Shown here one piece after another: positions 32,219 through 41,166 of a stretch of 64,000 bases of DNA; position 1 is the stretch's first letter; the number at the start of each line of letters is the position of its first letter. Under the pieces are notes generated by a model. That model saw only the letters and a list, made by a program, of their open reading frames with translations, was not told where the DNA came from and made no database searches. Origin of the DNA: Actinomadura flavalba DSM 45200 (GTDB lineage: Bacteria > Actinomycetota > Actinomycetes > Streptosporangiales > Streptosporangiaceae); NCBI RefSeq assembly GCF_000374305.1, contig NZ_KB894097.1, positions 310,001-374,000 of the forward strand, in the 5' to 3' direction. The translations under genes were made by a program, and so were the position numbers.

Positions 32219-33403
32219 GTGACGGAGCCGGAGAAGGTCGGTGGAGTGCCCCGGGGGCTGAAGAACGCCGCCCTCGCCATGGCGTGCGTGCTCGTCATCG
32301 GGGCCGGTGCCGGGCTGGTGCTCTGGCTGCTGGTGTTCCTGGCGCCGGTGACGCTGGCGCTGGTCGCGATGCTGCTGATGGCCGCGCTGATCTCGCCGGT
32401 GACGCGATGGTTGCGGCGGTTGCGGTTCCCGGCGTGGGCGGCGGCGCTGGGCGGCGTGCTGACGCTGCTCGCCGCCGTCATCCTGCCGCTGATCCTGATC
32501 GGCAACCAGACGTTCCGCCAGTGGCCCGAGTTGCAGAAGGGCCTGACCGGCGGCGTCGACCGCATCCGGGAACTGCTGCTCAACGGGCCGCTGCCGCTGA
32601 ACGAGGAACGGCTCGACCGGCTCACCGACTCCATGACCAGGGCCGCGCAGGCCGCCGCGCCCGACCTCAGCGCCAGCGCGACCGCCGCCACGCAGACGCT
32701 CACCGCCATCCTGCTGGCGCTCGTGCTGTTGTTCTTCGTGCTGAAGGACGGCCCGTCGATGTGGCGGTGGGTGCTGCGGATGCTGCCGGTCCGGGCGCGC
32801 GAACCCGCCGACCGCGCGGCGCACGCGGGCTGGTCCACCCTGGTCGCGTACGTGCACGGCACCGTGTTCGTCGCCGCGGTCGACGCGATCGGCATCGGCG
32901 TCGCGCTGCTCGTCATCGGCGTGCCGCTGGCACTGCCGCTGGCGCTGCTGACGTTCATCGCGGCGTTCATCCCGATCGTCGGCGCGACCGTCGCGGGCGC
33001 GGCGGCGGTGCTGATCGCGCTGGTCAGCAACGGCGTCACCGACGCGCTCATCGTCCTGGCCGCCGTCATCGCGGTGCAGCAGGCCGAGGGGAACCTGCTG
33101 CAACCACTGATCATGGGCCGGGCGCTGAAGCTGCACCCGGCCGTCATCCTCGTCGCCGTGACCGCGGGGACGTTGCTGGCGGGCATCGCCGGAGCGGTCG
33201 TGGCGGTGCCCGTCGTCGCCGTCGCCTACCGCGTGGTGACGACGCTGCGCACGCCGGTGCCCCTGGCCGACGAGGCGCCGCCCGAGGGGCCGCCCGGCCC
33301 CGTGCCCGACGCGCCGTCCGGCGGCCCCGTCGGCGACGATCCCGAGGACACGCCCGGCGCGACGATCGCCGACGTGCCCGCGAGCGGCCGTCCGTCACCC
33401 TGA
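32219..33403 (+). CDS. AI-2E family transporter
   Basis: A 394-residue membrane protein starting at GTG 32219. Hydrophobic helices occur at about 17-57, 72-92, 155-174, 215-250, 255-290 and 300-325, the PerM/TqsA layout. The mid-protein motif ALVLLFFVLKDGPSMWRWVLRMLP is typical. The C-terminal 60 residues are a hydrophilic Pro/Asp-rich tail. Family members include the E. coli AI-2 exporter and Na+/H+ antiporters, so the substrate is open. The 3' end overlaps the convergent ATPase gene by nine bases. Confidence 0.88.
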   Translation: MTEPEKVGGVPRGLKNAALAMACVLVIGAGAGLVLWLLVFLAPVTLALVAMLLMAALISPVTRWLRRLRFPAWAAALGGVLTLLAAVILPLILIGNQTFRQWPELQKGLTGGVDRIRELLLNGPLPLNEERLDRLTDSMTRAAQAAAPDLSASATAATQTLTAILLALVLLFFVLKDGPSMWRWVLRMLPVRAREPADRAAHAGWSTLVAYVHGTVFVAAVDAIGIGVALLVIGVPLALPLALLTFIAAFIPIVGATVAGAAAVLIALVSNGVTDALIVLAAVIAVQQAEGNLLQPLIMGRALKLHPAVILVAVTAGTLLAGIAGAVVAVPVVAVAYRVVTTLRTPVPLADEAPPEGPPGPVPDAPSGGPVGDDPEDTPGATIADVPASGRPSP

Positions 33404-33835
33404 CGTCAGCAGCGCCCAGACCGACTTGCCCGTCCCGTCGGGCCGCCATCCCCAGTCGGCGGCGAGCGCCGCGACGATGAGCAGCCCGCGCCCGTGCTCG
33501 TCGACGGGACCGGCCGCCTCGGCGTGCGGGGGCTCGGGGTTGTCGTCCACGACCTCCAGCAGGACGCGCCCCGGTTCGTGCGTGAGCACGACGGTCGCGT
33601 CGGCGGCGTACCGCAGCGCGTTGGTGACGAGTTCGCTGGTGACCAGCTCGGCGTCGTCGGCGAGGTCGGCGAGGTCCCACGCGGCGAGCGCCGCGCGGAC
33701 GGTCTCGCGCGCGACGCGGATGGCGGGGGCCTCGGGGGTGAAGCTGAGCGAGAACCGGCTGGGGCCGGCCAGGGTCGTCTCGATCACCGCAGCGACTCCC
33801 GTCCTGCCGCGCCCCCGCCGTACCGGCCTGTGCAC
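33395..33835 (-). CDS. ATP-binding protein, RsbW-like HATPase (WhiJ-cassette ATPase)
   Basis: A 146-residue protein of the histidine-kinase-like ATPase fold without receiver or His domain. GTG 33835 and GTG 33787 both have usable ribosome sites. The N-box is ELVTSELVTNALRYA, and VDEHGRGLLIVAALAADWG is the G-box. Such proteins resemble anti-sigma factors RsbW/SpoIIAB. In Streptomyces, genes of this type are linked to Scr1/DUF5753 regulators and DUF397 genes (the whiJ and abaA-like clusters), as here, where the three lie together in divergent orientation. It probably modulates a developmental regulator by protein contact. Confidence 0.9.
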   Translation of the reverse strand: MHRPVRRGRGRTGVAAVIETTLAGPSRFSLSFTPEAPAIRVARETVRAALAAWDLADLADDAELVTSELVTNALRYAADATVVLTHEPGRVLLEVVDDNPEPPHAEAAGPVDEHGRGLLIVAALAADWGWRPDGTGKSVWALLTSG

Positions 33836-33954
33836 ATCGCGTTCTCCGTCCCCCGTTGTCGGTGGTCAGCCGAGCCTTGCCGACCTTGCGCGTTCGGCTG
33901 AACTCGGAGCGTGACCGTGGCAAGCTGTGCCCAGCGTGCCCCCGGGTCGCAGGA

Positions 33955-33989
33955 AATGCAAGGTATGCAGAAACATTGGTTGCAATTTT
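33955..33989. promoter_or_regulatory. AT-richer control region of the WhiJ-like cassette
   Basis: The 172-bp gap between the ATPase gene and the divergent HTH gene (33836-34007) contains a short AT-rich island with three TGCA tetramers (near 33957, 33966 and 33980). It is the only AT-rich part of this neighbourhood and probably holds divergent promoters or an operator for the HTH protein. The boundary is approximate. Confidence 0.3.
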
Positions 33990-34007
33990 CGTCCGCGAGG
34001 AGGCCGC

Positions 34008-34853
34008 GTGACCGGCTCCCGTCCCGCACCGACCGTCCGGCTGCGCCGGCTCGCCGCCGAACTGCGCCGCCACCGCTCGTGCAGCGGGCTCACCCGCGAC
34101 GACGTGGCCGAGCGCACCGGCATCAACACCGCGACGCTCTACCGCATCGAGACGGCGCGGGTCCGGCCGCAGCCCCGCACGCTCGCCTCGCTGCTCCTCG
34201 CCTACGGCGTCGACGACACCGAGAGCGCCGAACTGACCACACTGCTCAAGAGCGCCCGGCAGCGGAGCTGGCTGCACACGCTGGCGTCCGAGCTGCCCGA
34301 GCGGTACGCGTCCTACATCGAGTTCGAGAGCGAGGCCGTCGAGCTGCTGACCTACCAGAGCCTGCACATTCCGGGTCTGCTCCAGACCGAGGACTACGCC
34401 CGCGCCGTCACCGCGGGCTCGCTGCCGGACGCCACCGCCGACGAGATCGAGCACCGGATCGAGGCGCGGATCAAGCGCCAGGAGCGGCTGACCGGCCCGG
34501 CGCCGCTGCGGCTGTGGGCGATCGTGGACGAGGCCGCGCTGCGCCGCTCGGTGGGCGGCCCGGGAGTGATGCGGACGCAACTGGAGCACCTGCGGCACGC
34601 GACGGCCTCGCCGTCGGTGACGGTGCAGATGGTGCCGTTCGAGGCGGGCGCCCATCCCGGTCTGGTGGGCTCGTTCGTGCTCATGCGCTTTCCCGAGCCG
34701 GTCGGTCCCGATGTCGTCTATATCGAAAGTCAGGCCGGCGACATCTTTCTTGAGGAACCCGAAGAGGTCGACCGGTATAGGGTGGCGTTCGAGCATCTCA
34801 GAGCCGTCGCACTGAGCCCTGCGGCGAGTGCGGCGGCGACATTGACGGACTAA
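34008..34853 (+). CDS. Scr1-family helix-turn-helix regulator (DUF5753, WhiJ-like)
   Basis: A 281-residue regulator. GTG 34008 is preceded by GAGGAGG. An Xre-type helix-turn-helix lies at about 13-70 (GLTRDDVAERTGINTATLYRIE). The remainder is the DUF5753 domain of Scr1/WhiJ proteins: YIEFESEAVELLTYQSLHIPGLLQTEDYARAV, and later FEAGAHPGLVGSFVLMRF and VVYIESQAGDIFLEE. Family members repress developmental genes in Streptomyces and act with a small DUF397 partner, which is encoded 18 bp downstream. It should bind the gap between itself and the ATPase gene. Confidence 0.92.
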   Translation: MTGSRPAPTVRLRRLAAELRRHRSCSGLTRDDVAERTGINTATLYRIETARVRPQPRTLASLLLAYGVDDTESAELTTLLKSARQRSWLHTLASELPERYASYIEFESEAVELLTYQSLHIPGLLQTEDYARAVTAGSLPDATADEIEHRIEARIKRQERLTGPAPLRLWAIVDEAALRRSVGGPGVMRTQLEHLRHATASPSVTVQMVPFEAGAHPGLVGSFVLMRFPEPVGPDVVYIESQAGDIFLEEPEEVDRYRVAFEHLRAVALSPAASAAATLTD

Positions 34854-34871
34854 CCCCGCAAAGGAGCAAGG

Positions 34872-35075
34872 ATGGACGCGCAGCACGGTTTCGCCGATTG
34901 GCGGACCAGCTCGTACAGCGGCGCCAACGGCGAATGCGTCGAGGTCGCCGGTGCGGTGTCCCACATCGCCGTCCGCGACAGCAAGAACCCGGAGGGTGGC
35001 GCGCTGACCATGGCGAACACCGGCTGGGCCGACCTGCTGGACGAGGTCCGCGCCGGGCGTCTCGACCTCGCCTGA
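34872..35075 (+). CDS. DUF397 protein
   Basis: A 67-residue protein with the standard DUF397 pattern: WRTSSYSGANGECVEVA followed by VAVRDSKNP-like VRDSKNPEGG and a C-terminal WADLLDEVRAGRLD. ATG 34872 follows AAAGGAG. DUF397 proteins such as BldB relatives are small partners that antagonise or tether the adjacent Scr1-type regulator. It completes the three-gene cassette. Confidence 0.93.
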   Translation: MDAQHGFADWRTSSYSGANGECVEVAGAVSHIAVRDSKNPEGGALTMANTGWADLLDEVRAGRLDLA

Positions 35076-35095
35076 GATAGCGGCGGTTCTTTCAG

Positions 35096-35116
35096 GGGTC
35101 CGTCCACCGCGGACCC
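35096..35116. terminator. terminator-like hairpin between convergent genes
   Basis: GGGTCCG (35096-35102) pairs with CGGACCC (35110-35116) over a seven-base loop. It lies between the DUF397 stop (35075) and the radical SAM gene stop (35168), which converge. Confidence 0.55.
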
Positions 35117-35167
35117 ACTGGAATTCTCACCGATTCTTCCCAGATGCTCATTTACGGCATCGAACTC

Positions 35168-36064
35168 CTACCGGGCGGGTGTGATCGGCAGCGCGCGGCG
35201 CGCATTACCCTGCGGGCCGCGCCATCCGGGCGGAATGCGCTCCAGCACACCGCCCGCGAAAGTTTCATAAAGTCCCAGCGGCGCCAGATGGACGTATCCG
35301 ATATGGCAGTCGCATTTCTCCAGCGGGCAGCCGCGCGGACGCAGCGCCGCCCGAAACGACCCGTCGTAGAGATTCCCCAGGACGGCCGGAACGAAGTGGC
35401 ACCGCCGCACCGTCCCCTCGCCGTCCACCGAGACGACGCTCTCCCCCGTCCGGCACGGTAGCCCGAGGCTCGCGTGGGGGTGGCGGCTCAGCGCGAAGTG
35501 CGGGTCGATCGCGGTCCACTCCGCCGCCTCCTCGTCGGTGTACTCCCGTCCTTCGGCGGCGTTGACCCACAGGTAGGTCGCGGCGGGCAGTTCGCGGCGG
35601 AGCCGGCGCGCGGCGGGCCGGTGCTCGGGCAGACCGACGACGCCCACGCTGTACCGGACGCCGCGCGCCGCCAGGTCACGGCACTTGGCCAGGAAACGGT
35701 CGTAGGGCACCTGCTCGGGGTGGTAGGTGGCCCAGAGCGCGAGCCGGTCGAGGTCGGCGTCCCCGGTCCAGTCGACGCGGTGGCTGAGATTGGTCTGGAT
35801 CGCGACGCGCTCGACGTGCGTCATCCGGCTCAGCTCCACCAGCGCCCGGCGGTACCACGACCGGACGAGGCCCTCGCCCCAGGGCGTGAACAGCACCGAC
35901 ACCGGGTGCCCGCATCCGGCGACCCAGGCGGTGAAGCGTTCGAGCGCCGCCCGGTCGGCGCGGAGCTGCTCGGGCGTGTCGCGGCGCTTGGCGAACGGGC
36001 AGTACGGGCAGTCGTAGTCGCAGCTCGCGAGCGGTCCCCGGTAGAGGATCGTCAGGTGGTCCAT
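35168..36064 (-). CDS. STM4011-type radical SAM protein
   Basis: A 298-residue radical SAM enzyme, last gene of the minus-strand STM401x operon. The 4Fe-4S cluster motif CDYDCPYC gives Cys15, Cys19 and Cys22 at the very N-terminus (MDHLTILYRGPLASC). Further on are VLFTPWGEGLVRSWYRRAL, AIQTNLSH and a C-terminal Cys group in CRTGES, RRCHF and CPLEKCDCHIG, which may hold a second cluster as in SPASM-type enzymes. The ATG shares one base with the stop of the STM4012-like gene. The reaction is unknown. Confidence 0.88.
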   Translation of the reverse strand: MDHLTILYRGPLASCDYDCPYCPFAKRRDTPEQLRADRAALERFTAWVAGCGHPVSVLFTPWGEGLVRSWYRRALVELSRMTHVERVAIQTNLSHRVDWTGDADLDRLALWATYHPEQVPYDRFLAKCRDLAARGVRYSVGVVGLPEHRPAARRLRRELPAATYLWVNAAEGREYTDEEAAEWTAIDPHFALSRHPHASLGLPCRTGESVVSVDGEGTVRRCHFVPAVLGNLYDGSFRAALRPRGCPLEKCDCHIGYVHLAPLGLYETFAGGVLERIPPGWRGPQGNARRALPITPAR

Positions 36065-37338
36065 CAGCGCACCTCGTAGGTGTTCATGAGCGCGTGCACG
36101 CGCGGTGAGAACAGCGCGGGGCCGATGGCGTCGGAGTGGGCGAGCCCGTCGGGGGTGAGCCGCAGGACGTCCGGCGCGTCCTCCAGCCAGCCGCGCTCGG
36201 CGAGCGGCGCGAGGTCCAGGTGGTCGGCCGCGTCGCCGCCGAAGCGTTCGCGGTAGGCGGCCCGGTCGAGGCCGGACGCCTGGAGCAGCGATTGCAGGAC
36301 GTACCGGCGCCGCCGCTCGTCGGTGTCGAGCGCGAACCCGACGCGGGCGCGGGAGAAGTCGGGCGCGGCGACGTAGTCGTCGATGATCGCGCGGACCTGG
36401 GTGGCGCCGACCGCGTACTCGAACGAGTAGTGCAGCGCGCCGGTGTAGGAGCGGGCGCCGCAGCCGAGGCCGATCATGCCGTCGGTCTGGCAGCAGTACT
36501 CGGTGCCGCCGCCGCTGCCGGGACGCCGGAACATCCGCATCGACACCTGCTCGTAGCCGTGGGCGAGCAGGTGGTCGCGGCCGACGCGGTACAGCTCCAG
36601 CCGGTCGTCGTCCCAGTCGGACGGGCGGCGCGCCAGACCGGTCAGCGGCCGGACGTAGAGCGGGTACAGGTACAGCTCCTCGGGCTCCCAGCGCAGCGCG
36701 GCGTCCAGCGAGTGCAGCCAGGTGGCGGGGGTTTGTCCGTCGATGCCGTAGATGAGGTCGATGTTGAGGACGGGGATCTCGGCGGCGCGGATGCGGTCGA
36801 GCGCCGCCTCGACCTCGGCGCGCTTCTGCGGGCGGACGGCGGCGCGGGCCTCCTCGTCGACGAAGCTCTGCACGCCGATGGAGACGCGGGTGGTGCCGTG
36901 GTCGGCGAGGACGGCGAGCCGGTCGGTGGTGGCGGTCGCCGGGGACGTCTCGACACCGAGCGGGACGGCGCGCAGGTCGGTGAAGCGTCCGGCGATGGCG
37001 CAGAGCCGGTCGAGTTCGGCGGCGGTGAGGTAGGTAGGGGTGCCGCCGCCGAACGCGGCGGTGGCGAACGCGGCGGGGCCGAGGGCGTCGGTGACGGCGG
37101 TGGCCTGCCGGTCGAGGGCGTCCAGGTAGGCGGTGGTCAGTTCCTCGGGGGCGCCGGTGCGGGTGAACAGGTTGCAGAAGCCGCAGCGCATCTCGCAGAA
37201 CGGGATGTGCAGGTAGAGGAAGAGGGCGCTGCGGTCCTCGCCGGACCAGACGTCGCGCAGCGACGGTTCGGGGTCGAGCGGACGGTAGGCCGTCTTGTGC
37301 GGATACGCGTAGACGTAGTGCTGGTAGGGGCTGGTCAT
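36064..37338 (-). CDS. STM4012-type radical SAM protein, HemW-like
   Basis: A 424-residue radical SAM protein related to coproporphyrinogen dehydrogenase/HemW. The cluster motif CEMRCGFC (Cys48, Cys52, Cys55) is followed by AAFGGGTPTYLTAAEL, RVSIGVQSF and NIDLIYGIDGQT, all typical of the HemN/HemW branch, and a C-terminal winged-helix-like part. Placement in this cluster and the N-terminus MTSPYQHYVYAYPHKTAYR fit the STM4012 subfamily, not haem synthesis. ATG 37338 overlaps the STM4013-like stop by four bases. The substrate is unknown. Confidence 0.88.
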   Translation of the reverse strand: MTSPYQHYVYAYPHKTAYRPLDPEPSLRDVWSGEDRSALFLYLHIPFCEMRCGFCNLFTRTGAPEELTTAYLDALDRQATAVTDALGPAAFATAAFGGGTPTYLTAAELDRLCAIAGRFTDLRAVPLGVETSPATATTDRLAVLADHGTTRVSIGVQSFVDEEARAAVRPQKRAEVEAALDRIRAAEIPVLNIDLIYGIDGQTPATWLHSLDAALRWEPEELYLYPLYVRPLTGLARRPSDWDDDRLELYRVGRDHLLAHGYEQVSMRMFRRPGSGGGTEYCCQTDGMIGLGCGARSYTGALHYSFEYAVGATQVRAIIDDYVAAPDFSRARVGFALDTDERRRRYVLQSLLQASGLDRAAYRERFGGDAADHLDLAPLAERGWLEDAPDVLRLTPDGLAHSDAIGPALFSPRVHALMNTYEVR

Positions 37339-38135
37339 GACAGGAGGAACTCCCCGTACGGAACGGTCCAGACGACCTCGTGGCCGAGCCGGTGCCCGGT
37401 GTGGCCGTCCTCGCCGTAGGCGGTGCCGTGGTCGGAGCAGACGATGACGAAGCTCGGCCGCCGCAACAGGGCGAAGAGGCGGCCGAGGTCGCGGTCGGCG
37501 GCGCGCAGGGCGGCGGCGTGGCTGGCGCGGGTGTCGCCGTGCGCGCGGGTGGCGCCGTCGAGGTAGAACCAGTTGGGCTGGTGCAGGACGGCGACGTTGA
37601 GCAGCAGGAACAGCGGCCGTTCGGCGGGCGTGCGGGCGAGGACGGCGGCGACGCGGTCGGTCTGGTGGCGCAGCGCGGCGGGTTCGGTGACGCCGAACTC
37701 CGGCTCCCAGTGGCGTTCGGCGAACAGCGACGGCAGGGCCGAGCCGAGCGCGGTCAGCCCGTTGAAGAAGCCGACGCCGCCGACGCAGACGGTGTGGTAC
37801 CCGGCGGCGGCGAGGCCGGTGGGCAGGTCGGCGGCGTCGAACGTCCAGGTGCCGGGGGCGGTGGTCTCGCTGCCGGGGAAGGCGGCGGCGAACAGCCGGG
37901 GGTGCGGGCCGGGGGCGGCGGGGGTGGGGAGGAACCCGGCGAGCATGGCGGCGTGCGCGGCGTAGGTGAAGCTGCCCGGCGTGTGCCGCCGCTCCCAGCG
38001 CCCGCCGGGCAGGACGGCCGCGAGGTGCGGGGTCTCCCCGGCGGAGCACAGTTCTTCGGCGACGTCGTACCGGAGCGTGTCGAGCGTGATGAGGACGAGG
38101 TCGTGCGTGCCGACGATCCGGTTCATGTCGGGCAT
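37335..38135 (-). CDS. STM4013-type hydrolase of the sulfatase/alkaline phosphatase fold
   Basis: A 266-residue enzyme. ATG 38135 has GAGGAG five bases upstream; ATG 38126 is an alternative. LVLITLDTLRYDVAEE supplies the first metal-binding Asp, GSFTYAAHAAMLAGFLP holds the nucleophile region (Thr, not the Cys/Ser of true sulfatases), and VIVCSDHGTAYGEDGHTGHRLGHE the late Asp-His metal ligands. This is a short, intracellular member with no signal peptide. It overlaps both neighbours, so the cluster proteins are made together. Confidence 0.87.
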   Translation of the reverse strand: MPDMNRIVGTHDLVLITLDTLRYDVAEELCSAGETPHLAAVLPGGRWERRHTPGSFTYAAHAAMLAGFLPTPAAPGPHPRLFAAAFPGSETTAPGTWTFDAADLPTGLAAAGYHTVCVGGVGFFNGLTALGSALPSLFAERHWEPEFGVTEPAALRHQTDRVAAVLARTPAERPLFLLLNVAVLHQPNWFYLDGATRAHGDTRASHAAALRAADRDLGRLFALLRRPSFVIVCSDHGTAYGEDGHTGHRLGHEVVWTVPYGEFLLS

Positions 38136-39187
38136 GGCAGCTCCTCCAGCAGGCCGAGCGCGCGGAGCTGCGCGGTGTAGACGTCCAGCCCCTCGGCAGA
38201 CGTGCCCGGCAATCCTCGCAGACCGGGCAGCAGGTCACCGAAGGCGTTCACCTCACCGACCGCGCACTGCCCGCGCAGCCCGACGAGCAGGTCGACGCCG
38301 GCCATCGGCGTGCCCGGGAAGCAGGCCGCCGCGGCGGCGCACACGTCCAGCGCCCGCCGCCAGCCCGCGCCGAGCAGGTCGCGCACGGCGGCCAGGTCGC
38401 CGCGCGCGTTGCCGAGGTGCAGGTTCGTCAGCGGCCCGGTGCCGGTGCGGACGACGACGTGCGTGGGCTCCCCGGCGATCACGACGACGCGCAGGTCGAA
38501 CGTCCGGCCGCCGACGGCGGCCTTGGGCAGCCAGCGCTCGACGTGCAGGCCGTCGGGGGCGAGGGCGTCGATCAGCGCCGCGACCTCGGCCTCGGTGTCG
38601 TAGGTGTGCAGCCGGAGCGAGTTGACCGGGCCGTCCGGCGTGAGCGTGACCGGTGCGACCGCCTTGACCCGGTCCGGCGCCGTCTGGAGCGCGACGACGC
38701 CCGAGCCCGACGAGCCGTGCGGCGGCTTGACGAACACCCGCCGCTCGCCCGCCGCCGCCATCGCCGCGCGCAGCGACGCGTAGCCGGTGACGGGGCCGAG
38801 CGCCACCGGGACGGGCACCCCGGCGGCGTCCAGGCGGGCGTGGCAGCGGCGCTTGTCGAACATGACCGCGACCTCGCCGGTGTCGCAGGTCAGCCGCGCG
38901 CCGGTGGCGGCGACGCGGCGCAGGCCCCGGACGAAGTTCGCGTACCAGGCGGCACCGCCGCCGACGCGGGACGGCTCGCCGGGCCCGCGCAGCAGCGCGT
39001 CGGTCTCGGCGTCCGACCCCGGCGACTCGATCCGCACCGGCTCGCCGGGGGCGAGCGCGAGCGGACGGCCGAGCAGCACGTCCGCCCACGGGACGACGGG
39101 CGGCGCGGCCAGCCCCGCCGCCCGGCACGCCTCGGTGAACGCCGCGACGCGCCGCTCCCCCGGCACCCCGACGACCGTCAGGCTCAT
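38123..39187 (-). CDS. STM4014-type protein, ATP-grasp-like
   Basis: A 354-residue protein. The region MFDKRRCHARLDAAGVPVPVAL, RRVFVKPPHGSSGSGVVALQT, LHVERWLPKA and FDLRVVVIAGEPTHVVVRTG reads like an ATP-grasp ligase (VKP loop, glycine-rich turn, late basic strand), ending with a metal site near VGEVNAFGDLLPG. ATP-grasp enzymes join a carboxylate to an amine or thiol. It starts at ATG 39187, 31 bp after the LRR gene, and overlaps the hydrolase gene by 13 bp. The ATP-grasp reading is mine from motifs; the family name follows from the cluster. Confidence 0.82.
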   Translation of the reverse strand: MSLTVVGVPGERRVAAFTEACRAAGLAAPPVVPWADVLLGRPLALAPGEPVRIESPGSDAETDALLRGPGEPSRVGGGAAWYANFVRGLRRVAATGARLTCDTGEVAVMFDKRRCHARLDAAGVPVPVALGPVTGYASLRAAMAAAGERRVFVKPPHGSSGSGVVALQTAPDRVKAVAPVTLTPDGPVNSLRLHTYDTEAEVAALIDALAPDGLHVERWLPKAAVGGRTFDLRVVVIAGEPTHVVVRTGTGPLTNLHLGNARGDLAAVRDLLGAGWRRALDVCAAAAACFPGTPMAGVDLLVGLRGQCAVGEVNAFGDLLPGLRGLPGTSAEGLDVYTAQLRALGLLEELPCPT

Positions 39188-39218
39188 CCGGCGACCCGGA
39201 CGCGGTCTCCGGAGGACG

Positions 39219-40142
39219 TCATTCCGACACCGTGATGAAGCGCCATTCGTCCTCGGACGGCTGCTGGCTGGAGACGTCGGCGTTGGGCAGCTCACTCCGG
39301 ACGCGCTGCATCATGGCGTCCTCCATGAAGTGGTGGTGCAGGTCGAGGACGCGCAGGTGGGTGAGCGGCTGGCCGGACAGCAGCGCCTCGGCGCCCTGGT
39401 CGCTCAGCGCGCCGAGTGCCAGGCTCAGCTCCTCCAGCCGCGCCACGATCGGCGCGCCCGCGACGGCGGCGGCGACCTCGTCCGCGATCTCGGCGTTCTC
39501 CAGCCCGAGGTGCTTGAGGGCGGGCAGCCGGTCACCGGCGAGGATCGGGGCCAGGTCGCCCACGGTGGCGTCGCCGCCGTAGTTGTCGGTGCCGAGCCAC
39601 AGGTCCAGGTGCTCCAGGTTCGGCAGGTCGCTCGCGCCGACGGCCCGGACGATGTGGCCGGGCAGGCCGCCGTCCTCGAACCGCAGCGTGCGCAGCGACG
39701 GGGCCGAGAACGGTTCGAGCCGCAGCTCCTGCGAGCCGCGCAGGTCGAAACGTTCCAGCGCGGGGAACGCCGCGAAGAGCGGGGTGATGTCGTTGTGGTG
39801 AATCCAGGAGACCTCGGACTCCTCCATGACGAGGTCGCCGATGAACAGCGAGCGCAGGTTCGGGAACTCGGCGGCGGCCTTCAGGAGGAAGTAGACGGGG
39901 TGGTCGACCTTGCCCTCGTAGGGCTCGGCCCAGAAGCCGAAGATCAGCGTGGTGACCTGGGTGGTGTCCACCTGCTCCCGGAACCGGCGCCACACGTCGG
40001 TGATGGGGGTCTCGTCGTACTCGGTCCGCACCCGCCAGGCGCGTTCGCCCGCCGGGGGCAGCACCGCGTCCTGCGCCGTGGTGTTGGAGAACTCCTCCAC
40101 GGGGAGCCCGGCGTACTCGGAGAGGTGCTGGTTGATCGTCAT
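39219..40142 (-). CDS. STM4015-type leucine-rich-repeat protein, copy A
   Basis: A 307-residue soluble protein, nearest copy to the enzymes. The N-terminus MTINQHLSEYAGLPVEEF is shared with the other copies. From about residue 95 leucine-rich repeats appear: LRSLFIGD, LERFDLRGSQEL, LRTLRFEDGGL, LEHLDLWLGTDNYGGDAT, LKHLGLENAEI, LEELSLALGALS, LRVLDLHHHF. No signal peptide or catalytic motif is seen. LRR surfaces bind proteins or peptides, so it may be a scaffold or substrate of the radical SAM enzymes (inference). It is one of three tandem paralogues. Confidence 0.87.
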   Translation of the reverse strand: MTINQHLSEYAGLPVEEFSNTTAQDAVLPPAGERAWRVRTEYDETPITDVWRRFREQVDTTQVTTLIFGFWAEPYEGKVDHPVYFLLKAAAEFPNLRSLFIGDLVMEESEVSWIHHNDITPLFAAFPALERFDLRGSQELRLEPFSAPSLRTLRFEDGGLPGHIVRAVGASDLPNLEHLDLWLGTDNYGGDATVGDLAPILAGDRLPALKHLGLENAEIADEVAAAVAGAPIVARLEELSLALGALSDQGAEALLSGQPLTHLRVLDLHHHFMEDAMMQRVRSELPNADVSSQQPSEDEWRFITVSE

Positions 40143-40191
40143 GGGTTAGGTCCTATCAGGCATGACTAACACATCAGATCGAAACGGCAGA

Positions 40192-41112
40192 TCATTCTGC
40201 GACGGCGATAAAACGGCCGTCGCCCTGCCGCGTCTGACGGTCGGTCAGATCGACGTCCACGTCCGGCAGCGCCGCCCGGAGGCGCCGTTCCATCTCCTCG
40301 CCGACGAAGTGGTGGTGCAGGTCGAGCCGCGCCAGGTGGCCGAGCGGCTGCCCGGACAGCAGCGCCTCGACACCGTCGTCCGACAGGGTTCCGAGCGCGA
40401 GGCTGAGCGACTCCAGCCAGGCGACGCCGGGCGCGCTCGCGACGGCGGCGGCGATCTCGTCCTGAAGTTCGGAGTTCTCCAGGCCGAGGTGCTTCAGGGA
40501 CGGGAAGCGGTCGCCCGCCAGGAGCGGGGCGAGGTCGTCCAGCGTGGTGTCGCCGCCGTAGTTGACGGTGCCGAGCCAGAAGGCCAGGTGCTCCAGGTTC
40601 GGCAGGTCGCTCGCCGCGACGGCGCCGACGATGTGCGCGGGCAGGCCGCCGTCCTCGAATCGCAGCGTGCGCAGCGACGCGGACGCGAACGGTTCGAGCC
40701 GCAGGCCCTGCGAGCCGCGCACGTCCAGCCGTTCCAGGCGCGGGAACGCCGTGAACAGGGGCGTGATGTCGGTGTGGGTGATCCAGGAGATCTCCTGTTC
40801 CTCCCCGACGATGTCACCGAGGAACAGCGAGCGCAGGTTCGGCAGCTCGGCGGCGGCGGCCGTGAGCAGCGGCACGACCGGCACGTACGCGGCGTCGTAC
40901 GGCGAGCTCCAGTCGCCCAGGACCAGCGTCGTCACCCGCGCCAGATCGACGCGGGCGCGGAAGCTCTCCCACGCCCGCGTCAGTGGGATCTCGTCGTAGA
41001 CCGCGGCCGCCACGCGCCAGGCGTGCCGGTCCGGCCGCTCGGCCGCCGCGCCGTCACCGACCTCGGCGATGGGGAGCCCGGCGTAGGACCCGAGGTGTTC
41101 CCAGTTCAGCAT
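40192..41112 (-). CDS. STM4015-type leucine-rich-repeat protein, copy B
   Basis: A 306-residue paralogue of copy A. ATG 41112 (MLNWEHLGSYAGLP) is preceded by GAGGAAGGAAA; a longer start at 41160 lacks such a site. It keeps the repeat ladder LRSLFLGD, LERLDVRGSQGL, LRTLRFEDGGLPAHIV, LEHLAFWLGTVNYGGDTT, LKHLGLENSEL and ARLDLHHHF, and differs most in the N-terminal 90 residues and the acidic C-terminus. It is separated from copy A by 49 bp. Confidence 0.86.
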   Translation of the reverse strand: MLNWEHLGSYAGLPIAEVGDGAAAERPDRHAWRVAAAVYDEIPLTRAWESFRARVDLARVTTLVLGDWSSPYDAAYVPVVPLLTAAAAELPNLRSLFLGDIVGEEQEISWITHTDITPLFTAFPRLERLDVRGSQGLRLEPFASASLRTLRFEDGGLPAHIVGAVAASDLPNLEHLAFWLGTVNYGGDTTLDDLAPLLAGDRFPSLKHLGLENSELQDEIAAAVASAPGVAWLESLSLALGTLSDDGVEALLSGQPLGHLARLDLHHHFVGEEMERRLRAALPDVDVDLTDRQTRQGDGRFIAVAE

Positions 41113-41166
41113 CAGCGTTTCCTTCCTCGTCGCGTCCGTCCTACCGGGTGCCTCCGACATCGCCGC

